A model generated the notes under the pieces. That model saw nothing but the letters and a program-made list of their open reading frames with translations. It was not told where the DNA came from and did no database searches. DNA of 64,000 nt, taken from NCBI GenBank assembly GCA_965218775.1, contig CBDCLS010000005.1, positions 1,860,001 to 1,924,000 on the forward strand. The letters are read 5' to 3'. Origin of the DNA: CAUZIZ01 sp965218775 (GTDB lineage Bacteria > Acidobacteriota > UBA6911 > RPQK01 > JAJDTT01). Below are positions 53,640 through 62,500 of this stretch, in pieces. The position numbers and the translations under genes were made by a program. Each line of letters begins with the position of its first letter. Positions within the stretch are counted from its first letter, which is position 1.

Positions 53640-54548
53640 TCAATACACCTCCGTTCCGTCAGGATGCGTGTGGAACCTACGATGCCCCCACAGCCAGCAG
53701 TGGGGATATTCCCGAACCACCTCTTCAATATAGCGATTGAACTGGGACGTGTTCACTTGGATGTCCGAATCTTCGTCTCCGGTTCGCGTCAGTTCAACCG
53801 GGGGATAGAAGCGGATCACGTAATGTCCGCGCTGCCGATCTGGATAGATGAAGCCAGGTACCACGGGGGCCGAGGTTCTGAGTGCCAGCGCCGCCACTGC
53901 CGAATTGGTAGAGGCTGGTCGTCCGAAGAGGGGAACGTAGACCCCATCTTGCACCTGAGTGTTCTGGTCGATCAGCAACCCTACGTCCTGCCCGTCCTGG
54001 AGCAGACGCAGGATTCGCCGGAGTGAACCCTGTTTGGGAACCACCTGGTTGCCAAACCTGGACCGCAGTCGGGCCACCCAACGCTCCAGAAAGGCGTTGT
54101 CGAGAGGACGGGTGATGAAGCTCAGGGGATGACCGTGCGAGGCGTGGGCGGCGGGCAGCAGTTCCCAAACGCTGATGTGCGCGGTCAGGAACAGGACACC
54201 TTTTGAGCCCTCTTTGGCACTCAGATAGTTTTCCAGGCCGCGGCCCTCCTCATATCGGACGCGCTTACGAACTTCGGCTGGTGTGAGCCGCGCCAGCCGG
54301 CTCATCTCCACTGCTAGATCTCCCAACTGCTGATAGCTTCTGAGTAGGGTCCTGCGACGCCAGGAATCATCCTCTTTCGGAAAAGCAATTCCCAGATTGG
54401 TGAGGCCGATTCGTCGATGCTTCCAATCGACTAGATAGATCAGGGTAGCAATCGCACGGCAAAAGGTGTAGGCGAGGCCTCTAGGCAGTAGGAACAAGGT
54501 AAAAAAGAAAGCCCGGACGGCGGAAAAGATGACAAAGTCGGCCAGCAT
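53640..54548 (-). CDS. lysophospholipid/lipid A acyltransferase (LpxL/HtrB-like)
   Basis: 302 aa. An N-terminal membrane helix, then FLTAHISVWELLP with the His-x4-Glu catalytic pair, GLLIDQNTQVQDGVYVPLFGRPAST, PVVPGFIYPDRQRGHYVIRF and EYPHCWLWGHRRF, as in the LpxL family. It transfers an acyl chain to lipid A or a related lipid at the inner face of the inner membrane. It starts 6 bp after the deacylase stop, so it is co-transcribed with that gene. Confidence 0.88.
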   Translation of the reverse strand: MLADFVIFSAVRAFFFTLFLLPRGLAYTFCRAIATLIYLVDWKHRRIGLTNLGIAFPKEDDSWRRRTLLRSYQQLGDLAVEMSRLARLTPAEVRKRVRYEEGRGLENYLSAKEGSKGVLFLTAHISVWELLPAAHASHGHPLSFITRPLDNAFLERWVARLRSRFGNQVVPKQGSLRRILRLLQDGQDVGLLIDQNTQVQDGVYVPLFGRPASTNSAVAALALRTSAPVVPGFIYPDRQRGHYVIRFYPPVELTRTGDEDSDIQVNTSQFNRYIEEVVREYPHCWLWGHRRFHTHPDGTEVY

Positions 54549-54554
54549 ATCGGC

Positions 54555-56375
54555 CTACGATCCTGGAACCCTGCCGGCCTTGAGCAGCACCTTCCCGGCC
54601 CGGGTCTGATTGGCTCTACCCCGCTCCAGAACGATCTCGCCGTTGACCAACACCCAGTCGATCCCCTCGCTGTGCTGGTGGGGATCGCTGAAGGTGGCCT
54701 TGTCCCGAATCCGCTTTGCGTCGAAGATGACAATGTCAGCCCATTGACCGGTGCGAATCAGCCCCCTATCTCGAAGCCCGATGATCTCCGCTGGGAGTCC
54801 CGTTCCGGTGTGAACAGCGAACGCTAGATCGATGACGGCCAGGGTGTTGACGTAGCGATGGAGTCTCCGGGCGAAGGTGCCGTAAGACCGAGGATGGATC
54901 TTTTCCTTCCCGTGCTTGGGGATTCTGCCGTCCGTGCACGCCGCCACAAAGGGCTGCTTGATGAAGGTCATCACGTCCTCTTCGGACATGTGGAACTGGG
55001 TGAACAAAGCACCCTCTAGAACCAGGTCCAAGCAGGTTTGAGCCTCCGAGAGCTGCCTGCGCCTGGCGACTTCGGAAATACTCACACCCAGCAGGCTCGG
55101 CTCGGGGTGCTTCGCGATCTGAAACTGATCACCGCCTCCCGAGAGCCGGATTTCCTGTGCCAGACGCCGAACTGCGCCGGCGCGCTGCTGGGGATCTTCC
55201 ATAAGCTGCCGCAGACGCTGAAGAGAACTACTTTCTGAGGGCACATGTTCTCGGAGCGAATCAATCAGCCCCGATTGGATCGTGGAAGCGGGCTGCCGCA
55301 GTAGAAACTCGTTCGTGTAGAGCGCCTTGAGAGCTGGGTTCAGTCGATAGGCAGTCCTCACCAGTTCCTTCATCGAGAGCTCCTGCAGGAACTCCCAATC
55401 GGACCGATCCAGGTCCTGAATCGAAGTCTCGAGGGATCGGGGAGAGACGTGGATCCCATTGCCCGAGGTCGCATAGGGATAAAGATCGGCATACACCGCC
55501 AGACCTGACTTCCGGGCTTTCATCAAACGCGCTACCGCCGCACCAGCCTTTCCCCAATTGCGAGGGCCGGCACATTTGATGTGAGTCGCGACCACCCGAA
55601 CACCGGTTGCTTTGGCAATCTCGACCAGCTCGTCGAGAGCCTCCAGCAAATAGTCGCTCTGGTCCCGGAGGTGACTGATGTAGAAACCGTCGGTTTCCTT
55701 GACCGGACGAGTGCTGGCAACCACCTCTTCCGTAGGAGAAAAACAACCCGGTGTATAGCTGAGGCCTGTCGAGATCCCCCAGGCACCCTGTGCCAGATAT
55801 TCCCGGACCTTGGCCGCGGCTCTCTGGGTCTGGGAGGGGGTGGCAGGCTCCGAGCTCCAACCCATGACCTCCAACCGGATGCTTCCCTGCCCCAGCAACG
55901 GAATGAGATTGTTTCCGAGCCCGTGACTCTTCCACTTTGCCACCTGTGCCGTCAGGTTGGACCCCACCGGCCAGGGGTGGCGTCCGTCCTGTCCCACCAC
56001 CACGGTCGTGATCCCCTGGGTAATGTTGTTGACGGCAGCCGCCAGGCGGGGATCCGACAATCCCGCCTCTGCATGGCTGTGGAGATCGATGAAGCCGGGG
56101 ATCACATAGAGGCCCGTTGCATCGATGATTCTGTCGGCCTCCAGCTCGCCCAGATCCCCTATCTTTGCGATGCGGCCATCGCGAACGTAGAGGTCTCCGG
56201 CAAACGCCGGAGCTGAAGTTCCATCGATGATCCTTCCTCCCCGGATCGCGACCGAAACTGATGGCGGAGATTGCACCTGAAGCGCCTCGGCAGTCGCAGG
56301 GAAGATGAAGGTGCCAGGGAAGATGGCGAGCGCTATCGCAGCCAGAAATAATTGAAGCTGAGAAGCTCGGGTCAA
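54555..56375 (-). CDS. N-acyl-D-amino-acid deacylase (D-aminoacylase family)
   Basis: 606 aa from TTG 56375, six bases after AGGAGG; longer in-frame starts run into egtD and are rejected. Signal peptide or anchor in the first 30 residues. Amidohydrolase motifs are FIDLHSHAEAG (HxH), GISTGLSYTPG, THIKCAGPRNWGKAG, CTDGRIPKHGKEKIHPRSYG (metal Asp) and RGLIRTGQWADIVIFDAKRI. It releases D-amino acids from N-acyl forms, probably in the periplasm. Middle gene between egtD (41 bp) and the lpxL-like gene. Confidence 0.88.
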   Translation of the reverse strand: MTRASQLQLFLAAIALAIFPGTFIFPATAEALQVQSPPSVSVAIRGGRIIDGTSAPAFAGDLYVRDGRIAKIGDLGELEADRIIDATGLYVIPGFIDLHSHAEAGLSDPRLAAAVNNITQGITTVVVGQDGRHPWPVGSNLTAQVAKWKSHGLGNNLIPLLGQGSIRLEVMGWSSEPATPSQTQRAAAKVREYLAQGAWGISTGLSYTPGCFSPTEEVVASTRPVKETDGFYISHLRDQSDYLLEALDELVEIAKATGVRVVATHIKCAGPRNWGKAGAAVARLMKARKSGLAVYADLYPYATSGNGIHVSPRSLETSIQDLDRSDWEFLQELSMKELVRTAYRLNPALKALYTNEFLLRQPASTIQSGLIDSLREHVPSESSSLQRLRQLMEDPQQRAGAVRRLAQEIRLSGGGDQFQIAKHPEPSLLGVSISEVARRRQLSEAQTCLDLVLEGALFTQFHMSEEDVMTFIKQPFVAACTDGRIPKHGKEKIHPRSYGTFARRLHRYVNTLAVIDLAFAVHTGTGLPAEIIGLRDRGLIRTGQWADIVIFDAKRIRDKATFSDPHQHSEGIDWVLVNGEIVLERGRANQTRAGKVLLKAGRVPGS

Positions 56376-56416
56376 GACTCGCCTCCTGGAGATTTCCGGC
56401 GTGCCCCTGAAGTATC

Positions 56417-57502
56417 TCAGTGGGACCTGCGAAGCAGCAAGACAGAGAACCACTGCTGACTGTCGTGATAGCGTTCTACCAACTCCAATCCGAAGAACTG
56501 CAGCTGGCTCAGAAGGGAGGACAGCTCGAACTTCCGACTGATCTCCAACAGGATGGGCTCGGCTTCTTCCCAACGAAACGAGGCTTCGACCTTGGGGAAA
56601 TGGATCTCCTGAGAAGAGGTCGCCAGAGCGTACATCTCCATCTGCCTTTTCTCCGAGTTATAGAGTGGGGAATACTCCATCTTCGCCCTGTCGAAGTCAC
56701 TGCCGGTGAGTCGGTTGATGTGGTCAAAGGCGTTGAGAACGAAGGCTGCCGTCAGTCCCCTGGAATCGTCGTACGCACGTTCCACGATCTCTACTTCCTT
56801 GACTTCATCTATGCCGAGCAGCAAGAAGTCGCTGGGTCCCATGCTACTGGACAGTTGATGGAAGAAGTGCCCGAACTGCACCCTGGTGAAGTTCCCTACG
56901 GTGCTGCCCAGAAAAACGAAAAGGGTAGGCAGCTCATTGTCGATGCTTGCGATTCCATCCTCGTAGCGTGAGACGAGGCCCTGGAACTGGATCTCGGGGA
57001 AAGCCTCCCGCTGGGCATCACGCGAACCCGTTAGAGCTAGAGGACTCACATCGACCGGGGCAAAGATTCCTCGCCCGCGCTGCCTGACCTGCTCTCTCAG
57101 CAGGTGCCGTGTCTTCTTCGAGAATCCTGCACCAAGCTCGACCAGACAATCGACCGGCGCCGCGGCCACAATATTCGCTGCCTCTTGCTCCAGGATGCCA
57201 TCCTCCAACCGGGTCAGGTAGTATTCGGGCAACTGGCTGATCTCTTCGAACAAGTCAGAGCCCCGATCATCGTAGAGGTAGCTGGGATCAACCCATCGAG
57301 GCTGATCGAAGAGGGTCCTCAAGACAGCGAGAGCCGGATCCGGCTTTTCCGAATGCTGCCGTGGGGTCCAGAGCGAATCGTCCAGCCGTCGCCAGCGGTG
57401 CTGCTGACTCGCGGACAGCACATTGGTCGCGGAGTCCAATCGGTCCTCGACGATCCGTTCAGCGGCAAAGCAGGATGAGGAAACTTCAGCGTCCGCACAC
57501 AT
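56417..57502 (-). CDS. egtD: L-histidine N-alpha-methyltransferase (EgtD-like)
   Basis: 361 aa. YLYDDRGSDLFEEISQLPEYYLTRLEDGIL, VELGAGFSKKTRHLL (SAM site), FLGSTVGNFTR, LLGIDEVKEVEIVERAYDDSRGLTAAFVLNAFDHIN and EMYALATSSQ are the EgtD family signature. It makes hercynine, the first step to ergothioneine. No egtB is adjacent, so the product use is open; the family also includes hercynine-only systems. First gene of the minus-strand cluster. Confidence 0.88.
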   Translation of the reverse strand: MCADAEVSSSCFAAERIVEDRLDSATNVLSASQQHRWRRLDDSLWTPRQHSEKPDPALAVLRTLFDQPRWVDPSYLYDDRGSDLFEEISQLPEYYLTRLEDGILEQEAANIVAAAPVDCLVELGAGFSKKTRHLLREQVRQRGRGIFAPVDVSPLALTGSRDAQREAFPEIQFQGLVSRYEDGIASIDNELPTLFVFLGSTVGNFTRVQFGHFFHQLSSSMGPSDFLLLGIDEVKEVEIVERAYDDSRGLTAAFVLNAFDHINRLTGSDFDRAKMEYSPLYNSEKRQMEMYALATSSQEIHFPKVEASFRWEEAEPILLEISRKFELSSLLSQLQFFGLELVERYHDSQQWFSVLLLRRSH

Positions 57503-57593
57503 CAGTTACGATCCAGATTCAGCTCTTGGTGTAGCGCTCGATTCTCGCTAGGGATTATACACAAGGCTAGCAGCGTGAGGGTCGACCGGATTC

Positions 57594-57623
57594 TTTGCCT
57601 TTGCCCTTGCCCTTGCCTTTGCC
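57594..57623 (+). repeat. YTTGCC hexamer array (unpaired)
   Basis: Five tandem hexamers, TTTGCC/CTTGCC, with no complementary arm nearby. They resemble the left arms of arrays R1-R4. Confidence 0.75.
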
Positions 57624-57640
57624 CTGAGCTCGGCAGAATA

Positions 57641-57797
57641 CGACTTTCGCCTGGAGATCGAAGCTACGTCCAAGGATCAGTGGCGCCAGCGGCCACATCG
57701 GATGATTCCGGTGAAAACGCCAGTCCCGCTTACTCCTCGGAATTTGGCTTCAGATTGCAGACGAGTCAAGTCGTGCGCGGCTGTGTTTTGCTCCTAC
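57641..57797 (+). repeat. REP-like half-site and repeat E copy 2
   Basis: CGACTTTCGCCTGGAGATCG plus AAGCTACG (57641-57668) resembles one arm of the 76-bp REP. Repeat E follows at 57693-57797 with GGTGAAAACGCCAGTCCCGC and GTCAAGTCGTGCGCGGCTG. Together with the hexamers these fill the spacer between egtD and the next gene. A direct CTTTTTTGTCTCGACCTT-like doublet lies at 57856-57890. Confidence 0.65.
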
Positions 57798-57918
57798 GTC
57801 ATTGATGTCTTCTTTACCAAGCGTTCCAGGTTTGCCTTCCAAACAGGGGTCTAGTATTTTTTGTCTCGACCTTTTTTGTCTCGACCTTACGATCACATCC
57901 TTGTCTCCGGGGAACCAC

Positions 57919-58863
57919 ATGAAGCGACGAAACTTTCTGAAATCGGTACTGTTAGCGCCCGCCCCTCTACTCGCTGGCGGCCTTTCCGTCCGCACCGAGC
58001 CCGTCAGGATCAAGGTCGCGGGTGTCGTAGCCCGCTGGATCATGGACCAGGATAGCTACCGGGAGCTGAACTTCCGCCGCGTGGAAGCACTGATTCGCGA
58101 AGCCGCCGCAGCGGGCGCCAGAGTCGCCTGCACCACCGAGTGCTTCCTAGACGGATACTACCGGGAGGTCACGGACCAGCGAGCCGATCTGACGGATATG
58201 GCTGAGCGCTGCGAAGTGATCGAGACCAGTAGCTACGTCAAGAGGCTGGCAGCTCTGGCCAAGGAGTTCCAGATCTCAATTGTCGCCGGAATGGCGATCC
58301 GCGAGGGAGAGCGTTTGTCCAATACGGCACAGCTCTACACTCCCGAGGGACGGCTGGCTGGGCTCTATCGCAAAACCCACAACTTCGGGCGACACTCGGC
58401 CTGGTTTGCCAGTCAGAGCGCCCTCGAACGCTCAAAGTCGTTTCCGAGTTTCGATCTGGGTCTGGGGGTCGGCAAGGCGGGACTCATGATCTGCAACGAC
58501 CGCAATTTCGAGCACACCTCCTTTGAGCTAGCCCGCAACGGCAGTCAGGTGGTCTTCTGTCCGACAGGGGGTGCTTACGACTTCGGCCGTCTCGCCGAGT
58601 ACTGCTCCAGAGTGGGATTATGGAGCGTCTGGGTTCACCCGCTCGGAGCGGCCATTATCGATTGGCGCGGCCGCACAGTGGTGCATAGGAACAACTCCCT
58701 GGGACTGGATTCCCTGGCAGTGCCGGCTGCCGAGGTTGATTCCCCGGATGACCAGCGCTTTGTTGTGATGGGAGAGGTCGAGATGAGGTCGCCGATCCTG
58801 CCCCCTGCGCCAGCCGATTGTCCGGGCGACAGGTATTGGCCTTCGCCCCAACAAGCTTCTTGA
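57919..58863 (+). CDS. exported carbon-nitrogen hydrolase (nitrilase superfamily)
   Basis: 314 aa from ATG 57919. MKRRNFLKSVLLAPAPLLAGG is a short Tat-like leader. The catalytic triad is visible as Glu in CTTECFLDGYYRE, Lys in LYRKTHNFGRH and Cys in GLMICNDRNFEH. It differs from the D-carbamoylase at 41045 in lacking DRRWPETYRV. Predicted to hydrolyse an amide outside the cytoplasm; the substrate is unknown. The next gene starts 8 bp after the stop. Confidence 0.85.
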   Translation: MKRRNFLKSVLLAPAPLLAGGLSVRTEPVRIKVAGVVARWIMDQDSYRELNFRRVEALIREAAAAGARVACTTECFLDGYYREVTDQRADLTDMAERCEVIETSSYVKRLAALAKEFQISIVAGMAIREGERLSNTAQLYTPEGRLAGLYRKTHNFGRHSAWFASQSALERSKSFPSFDLGLGVGKAGLMICNDRNFEHTSFELARNGSQVVFCPTGGAYDFGRLAEYCSRVGLWSVWVHPLGAAIIDWRGRTVVHRNNSLGLDSLAVPAAEVDSPDDQRFVVMGEVEMRSPILPPAPADCPGDRYWPSPQQAS

Positions 58864-58871
58864 GTCGATCC

Positions 58872-59498
58872 ATGTCGGTCACAGCGGTTCAAAAGGCTCA
58901 CCAGATCATGGGTCCAGGCTTCGTGGGGGTGGAAACGGTTGCCCAGCATCTAAACGTTCGGTTTCTCGACAACCAGCTGGAACGCCTATCCAGCATTCCC
59001 TTTTCAGAGAACACTCTCCTCGAATGCCAAAAAACTCATATCCTTGCACCCGGATATCCTCTATCCATCCGTGAGCTGCGACAGAGGTCGCCGTCAGGCC
59101 TGATTCATCCAGCCCAGAATCCGTGGTATGGCGAAATGTCTTTCGCAACCGTGGAAACGGTGGCTCTGCGCTGGTACCTCATGCGGGCAGGTACCCTGCC
59201 CGAGTCCCAGGACAAAACGCTTGAAGAGCAGAAGAGCTTGCTGGATCACGAAGAAACTCCCCGGGCCTGCGAGTTGATTTACGTGACGATTCTCCACTAC
59301 CTGGTCAGTGGGATCCGACTCTTCAACAGTGGGGAGTTCGTCCGCTGCCGCGACGTCGTCAAGAGATACGGAAATCTTGTAAACGGAGGCGTTCTGGTGG
59401 GCACCTTCGGGTCCGATGGCCTTCACCTCAGCTGCCTCTGGACCCGATACCGCCTCTATTACCTGGGGTTGGCATCCTCGCGCCTGGTGGAGGCATAA
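58872..59498 (+). CDS. conserved hypothetical protein
   Basis: 208 aa from ATG 58872 (MSVTAVQKAHQIMGPGFVGVETVAQHL). No signal or membrane segment. Landmarks are SIPFSENTLLECQKTHILAPGYPLSI, WYGEMSFATVETVALRWYLMRAG and GEFVRCRDVVKRYGNLVNGGVLVGTFG. It looks like a compact alpha/beta protein of a family I have seen only as hypothetical. It probably shares a transcript with the hydrolase upstream. Confidence 0.7.
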   Translation: MSVTAVQKAHQIMGPGFVGVETVAQHLNVRFLDNQLERLSSIPFSENTLLECQKTHILAPGYPLSIRELRQRSPSGLIHPAQNPWYGEMSFATVETVALRWYLMRAGTLPESQDKTLEEQKSLLDHEETPRACELIYVTILHYLVSGIRLFNSGEFVRCRDVVKRYGNLVNGGVLVGTFGSDGLHLSCLWTRYRLYYLGLASSRLVEA

Positions 59499-59588
59499 AA
59501 TCGGCTCGTCGGTGTCTCCTGATTCGGGTAGAATGGATATTTCCAATCGTCTTCCCCCTACCGCAACGTCCGGAGGAAAGTGCTCCCA

Positions 59589-62500
59589 ATGATGGATTTC
59601 CACCCTGTCGTCTCGAGTTGGTTCGAGCGCCGCTTCGGCGATCCCACCGAGCCGCAAAAAGAAGGATGGCCCGCCATCCGGGCCGGGGAAAACGTCCTCA
59701 TTGGAGCACCAACGGGATCGGGGAAGACACTGGCCGCCTTTCTCTGCGCAATCGATCGCCTGGTCAAGGACGGCGACTCTGCGGAATTGCCCGACCAGAC
59801 CCTGATCCTCTACATTTCGCCACTCAAAGCCCTGGCCAACGACATCCAGAAGAACCTTCTGGAACCCCTCGGTGAAATCCAGCAGGAGGGGAAGGATCTC
59901 AACTTCAATCTGCCCGAGATCCGCCCTTTGGTGCGCACCGGCGACACCCTGCCACGGGAACGCCGCCGGATGAGCCGGCGGCCTCCTCACATTCTCGTGA
60001 CCACCCCCGAATCGGTTTTTATTCTGCTGACCAGCGTGGGAGGCAGACAGATACTGAAGGACGTGCGCACCGTCATCGTCGATGAGATTCACGCCCTGGC
60101 TCGGGACAAGCGAGGCGCACACCTCAGCCTCTCTCTGGAACGCCTGGAAGAGCTGACGGAGAAACCATTCCAGCGCATCGGTCTATCGGCGACTCAAAAA
60201 CCCATCGATGCCATCGCGAATTTCCTGGCGGGACCCTCGCGTCCAGTCACCATCGTGGACATAGGACACCGCCGCGAGATGCAGCTGGCAGTCGAAGTAC
60301 CCCGCGACGAATTGGGGGCGGTTGCGTCCAACGAGATGTGGGAGGATATCTACGAGCGACTCGCTTCCGTAATCGAAGAGAACCGCACCACGCTGGTCTT
60401 CGTGAACACCCGCAGGCTGGCCGAGAGGGTCGCACATCATTTGGCAGAGCGGTCGGGCGAGAGCGCCGTCGCTGCGCACCACGGCAGCCTTTCCCGCGAG
60501 ATTCGCCTGGGCGTGGAACAGCGACTCAAGCAGGGCGAGCTCAAGGCGGTAGTCGCAACGGCCTCCCTGGAGCTGGGCATCGACATCGGCTCCGTGGATC
60601 TGGTCTGCCAGATCGGATCGACTCGTAGTATCGCGGTGACACTGCAGCGGGTGGGTCGCTCAGGACACTGGACCGGAGCGATCTCGAAGGGACTCCTCTT
60701 CCCTTCCACCCGGGACGAGCTGCTGGAGTGCGCGGCTCTGGTGCGAGCCACTCGCGCCGGTAAACTGGACCAAATCCTGATTCCCGAAGCTCCCCTGGAC
60801 ATCCTGGCGCAGCAGATCGTAGCCGCAGCCGCTTCCTGCGAATGGTCCGAGGACACCCTGTTGGAAGCCTTCCAGCGATCCGCTCCATACGCGGGTTTGA
60901 CCAGGGGCGCATTCGACTCGATCCTGGGGCTGCTCTCGGAGGGCATATCTACAAGACACGGACGCAGAGGAGCCTATCTGCACCGAGACCGGGTCAACCG
61001 AAGGATCCGTGCCCGTCGCAATGCTCGCCTCGCTGCCATCACTTCGGGGGGGGCGATCCCGGAACTGGCGAACTATCTGGTGAAGGTCGATCCAGAAGAG
61101 ACCATCATCGGAACCCTCGACGAAGATTTCGCCATCGAGAGCATGAGGGGGGACATCTTCCTGCTGGGCAGTAATTCCTGGCGCATTCGGCGGGTTGAGT
61201 CTGGAAGCGTCCGCGTCGAGGACGCTCACGGGGCTCCGCCCACCATTCCCTTCTGGCGGGGGGAGGCTCCTGCGCGGACCTCTGAGCTTTCCGAGACCCT
61301 CTCTCAGGTCCGGGAAGAAGTGGCCCGACTCGAAGCTCTCGACGCGGTTCGCTGGCTTCGGACTGAATGTGGACTGGACCAGGCGGGTGCAGAGCAGGCA
61401 ACTGCCTACGTACATGCTGCCCAGACTGCTCTTGGAGCCCTTCCCACGCAGGACTGCATCGTCGCCGAGCGCTTTTTCGACGAGGCTGGAGGCATGCAGC
61501 TGGTTATCCATGCTCCCCTAGGTGGGCGCATCAACAAGGCCTGGGGGCTGGCTCTAAGAAAACGGTTCTGCCGTTCCTTCAACTTCGAGCTCCAGGCGGC
61601 CGCCACCGACAACGGGATACTGATCTCACTCAGCGACCAGCACAGCTTCCCCCTGGACGCCATTTTTTCGTTCCTGTCGCCGAAGACCGTCCGAGAGGTG
61701 CTGCTGCAGGCGCTGCTGGCCACCCCTCTGTTCGGGACGCGTTGGCGCTGGAATGTGACCCGAGCTTTGGCGATCCTACGGTTCGCAAACGGCCGCAAGG
61801 TCCCTCCGCCCTTGCAGCGGATCCGAGCCGACGATCTGCTGGCTGCCGTCTTTCCCGAACAGGCGGCCTGCCAGGAGAACATTCAGGGAGAGATCACGGT
61901 CCCGGAGCACCCCCTGGTGGACGAGACGGTGCGGGACTGTCTCACGGAGGCCATGGATGTGGACGGCTTGTCAGAGATCCTGGAGAGAATCGAAAGCGGC
62001 CGGATCCGCTGTGTTGCTGTCGACACCCCGGAACCTTCGCCCCTCAGTCACGAGATCTTGAACTCCAATCCCTACACCTTCCTGGACGACGCGCCCCTGG
62101 AGGAGCGACGCGCCCGGGCCGTTCAGACCCCACGAAGGCTGCTCCCCGCTCACGCTCGGGAGCTGGGTGCACTGAATCCGGAGGCGATTCGGGAGGTCGC
62201 GGACGAAGCCTGGCCCACCATCCGAGATGCCGACGAGCTGCATGATGCCCTACTGACGCTGGGAATCCTGCGTGAGCCGGATGCCTTTCCCCATTCAGCC
62301 GCTTTGCAACAGCTCGTGAAGGAGAAACGGGCCTACCAGGTCGCTCTGGCGGGGAGCCCAGAGCCCACAGCTCAACGCACCGAACCGGGGACCGAGACTG
62401 AGGATGGGGCCTTCTGGGTGGCCGCCGAGCGCGTGCAGCTGGTGCAGAAGGCGTACCCGGAGGCTGAGTTCCTTCCCTCCCTGGCCGGCCACGGCGAAAT

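Noticed and set aside
56376..56573. Longer N terminus of the D-aminoacylase starting at TTG 56573
   Set aside because: It would overlap egtD by 157 bp and precede the signal peptide with unrelated sequence. TTG 56375 has a proper AGGAGG.
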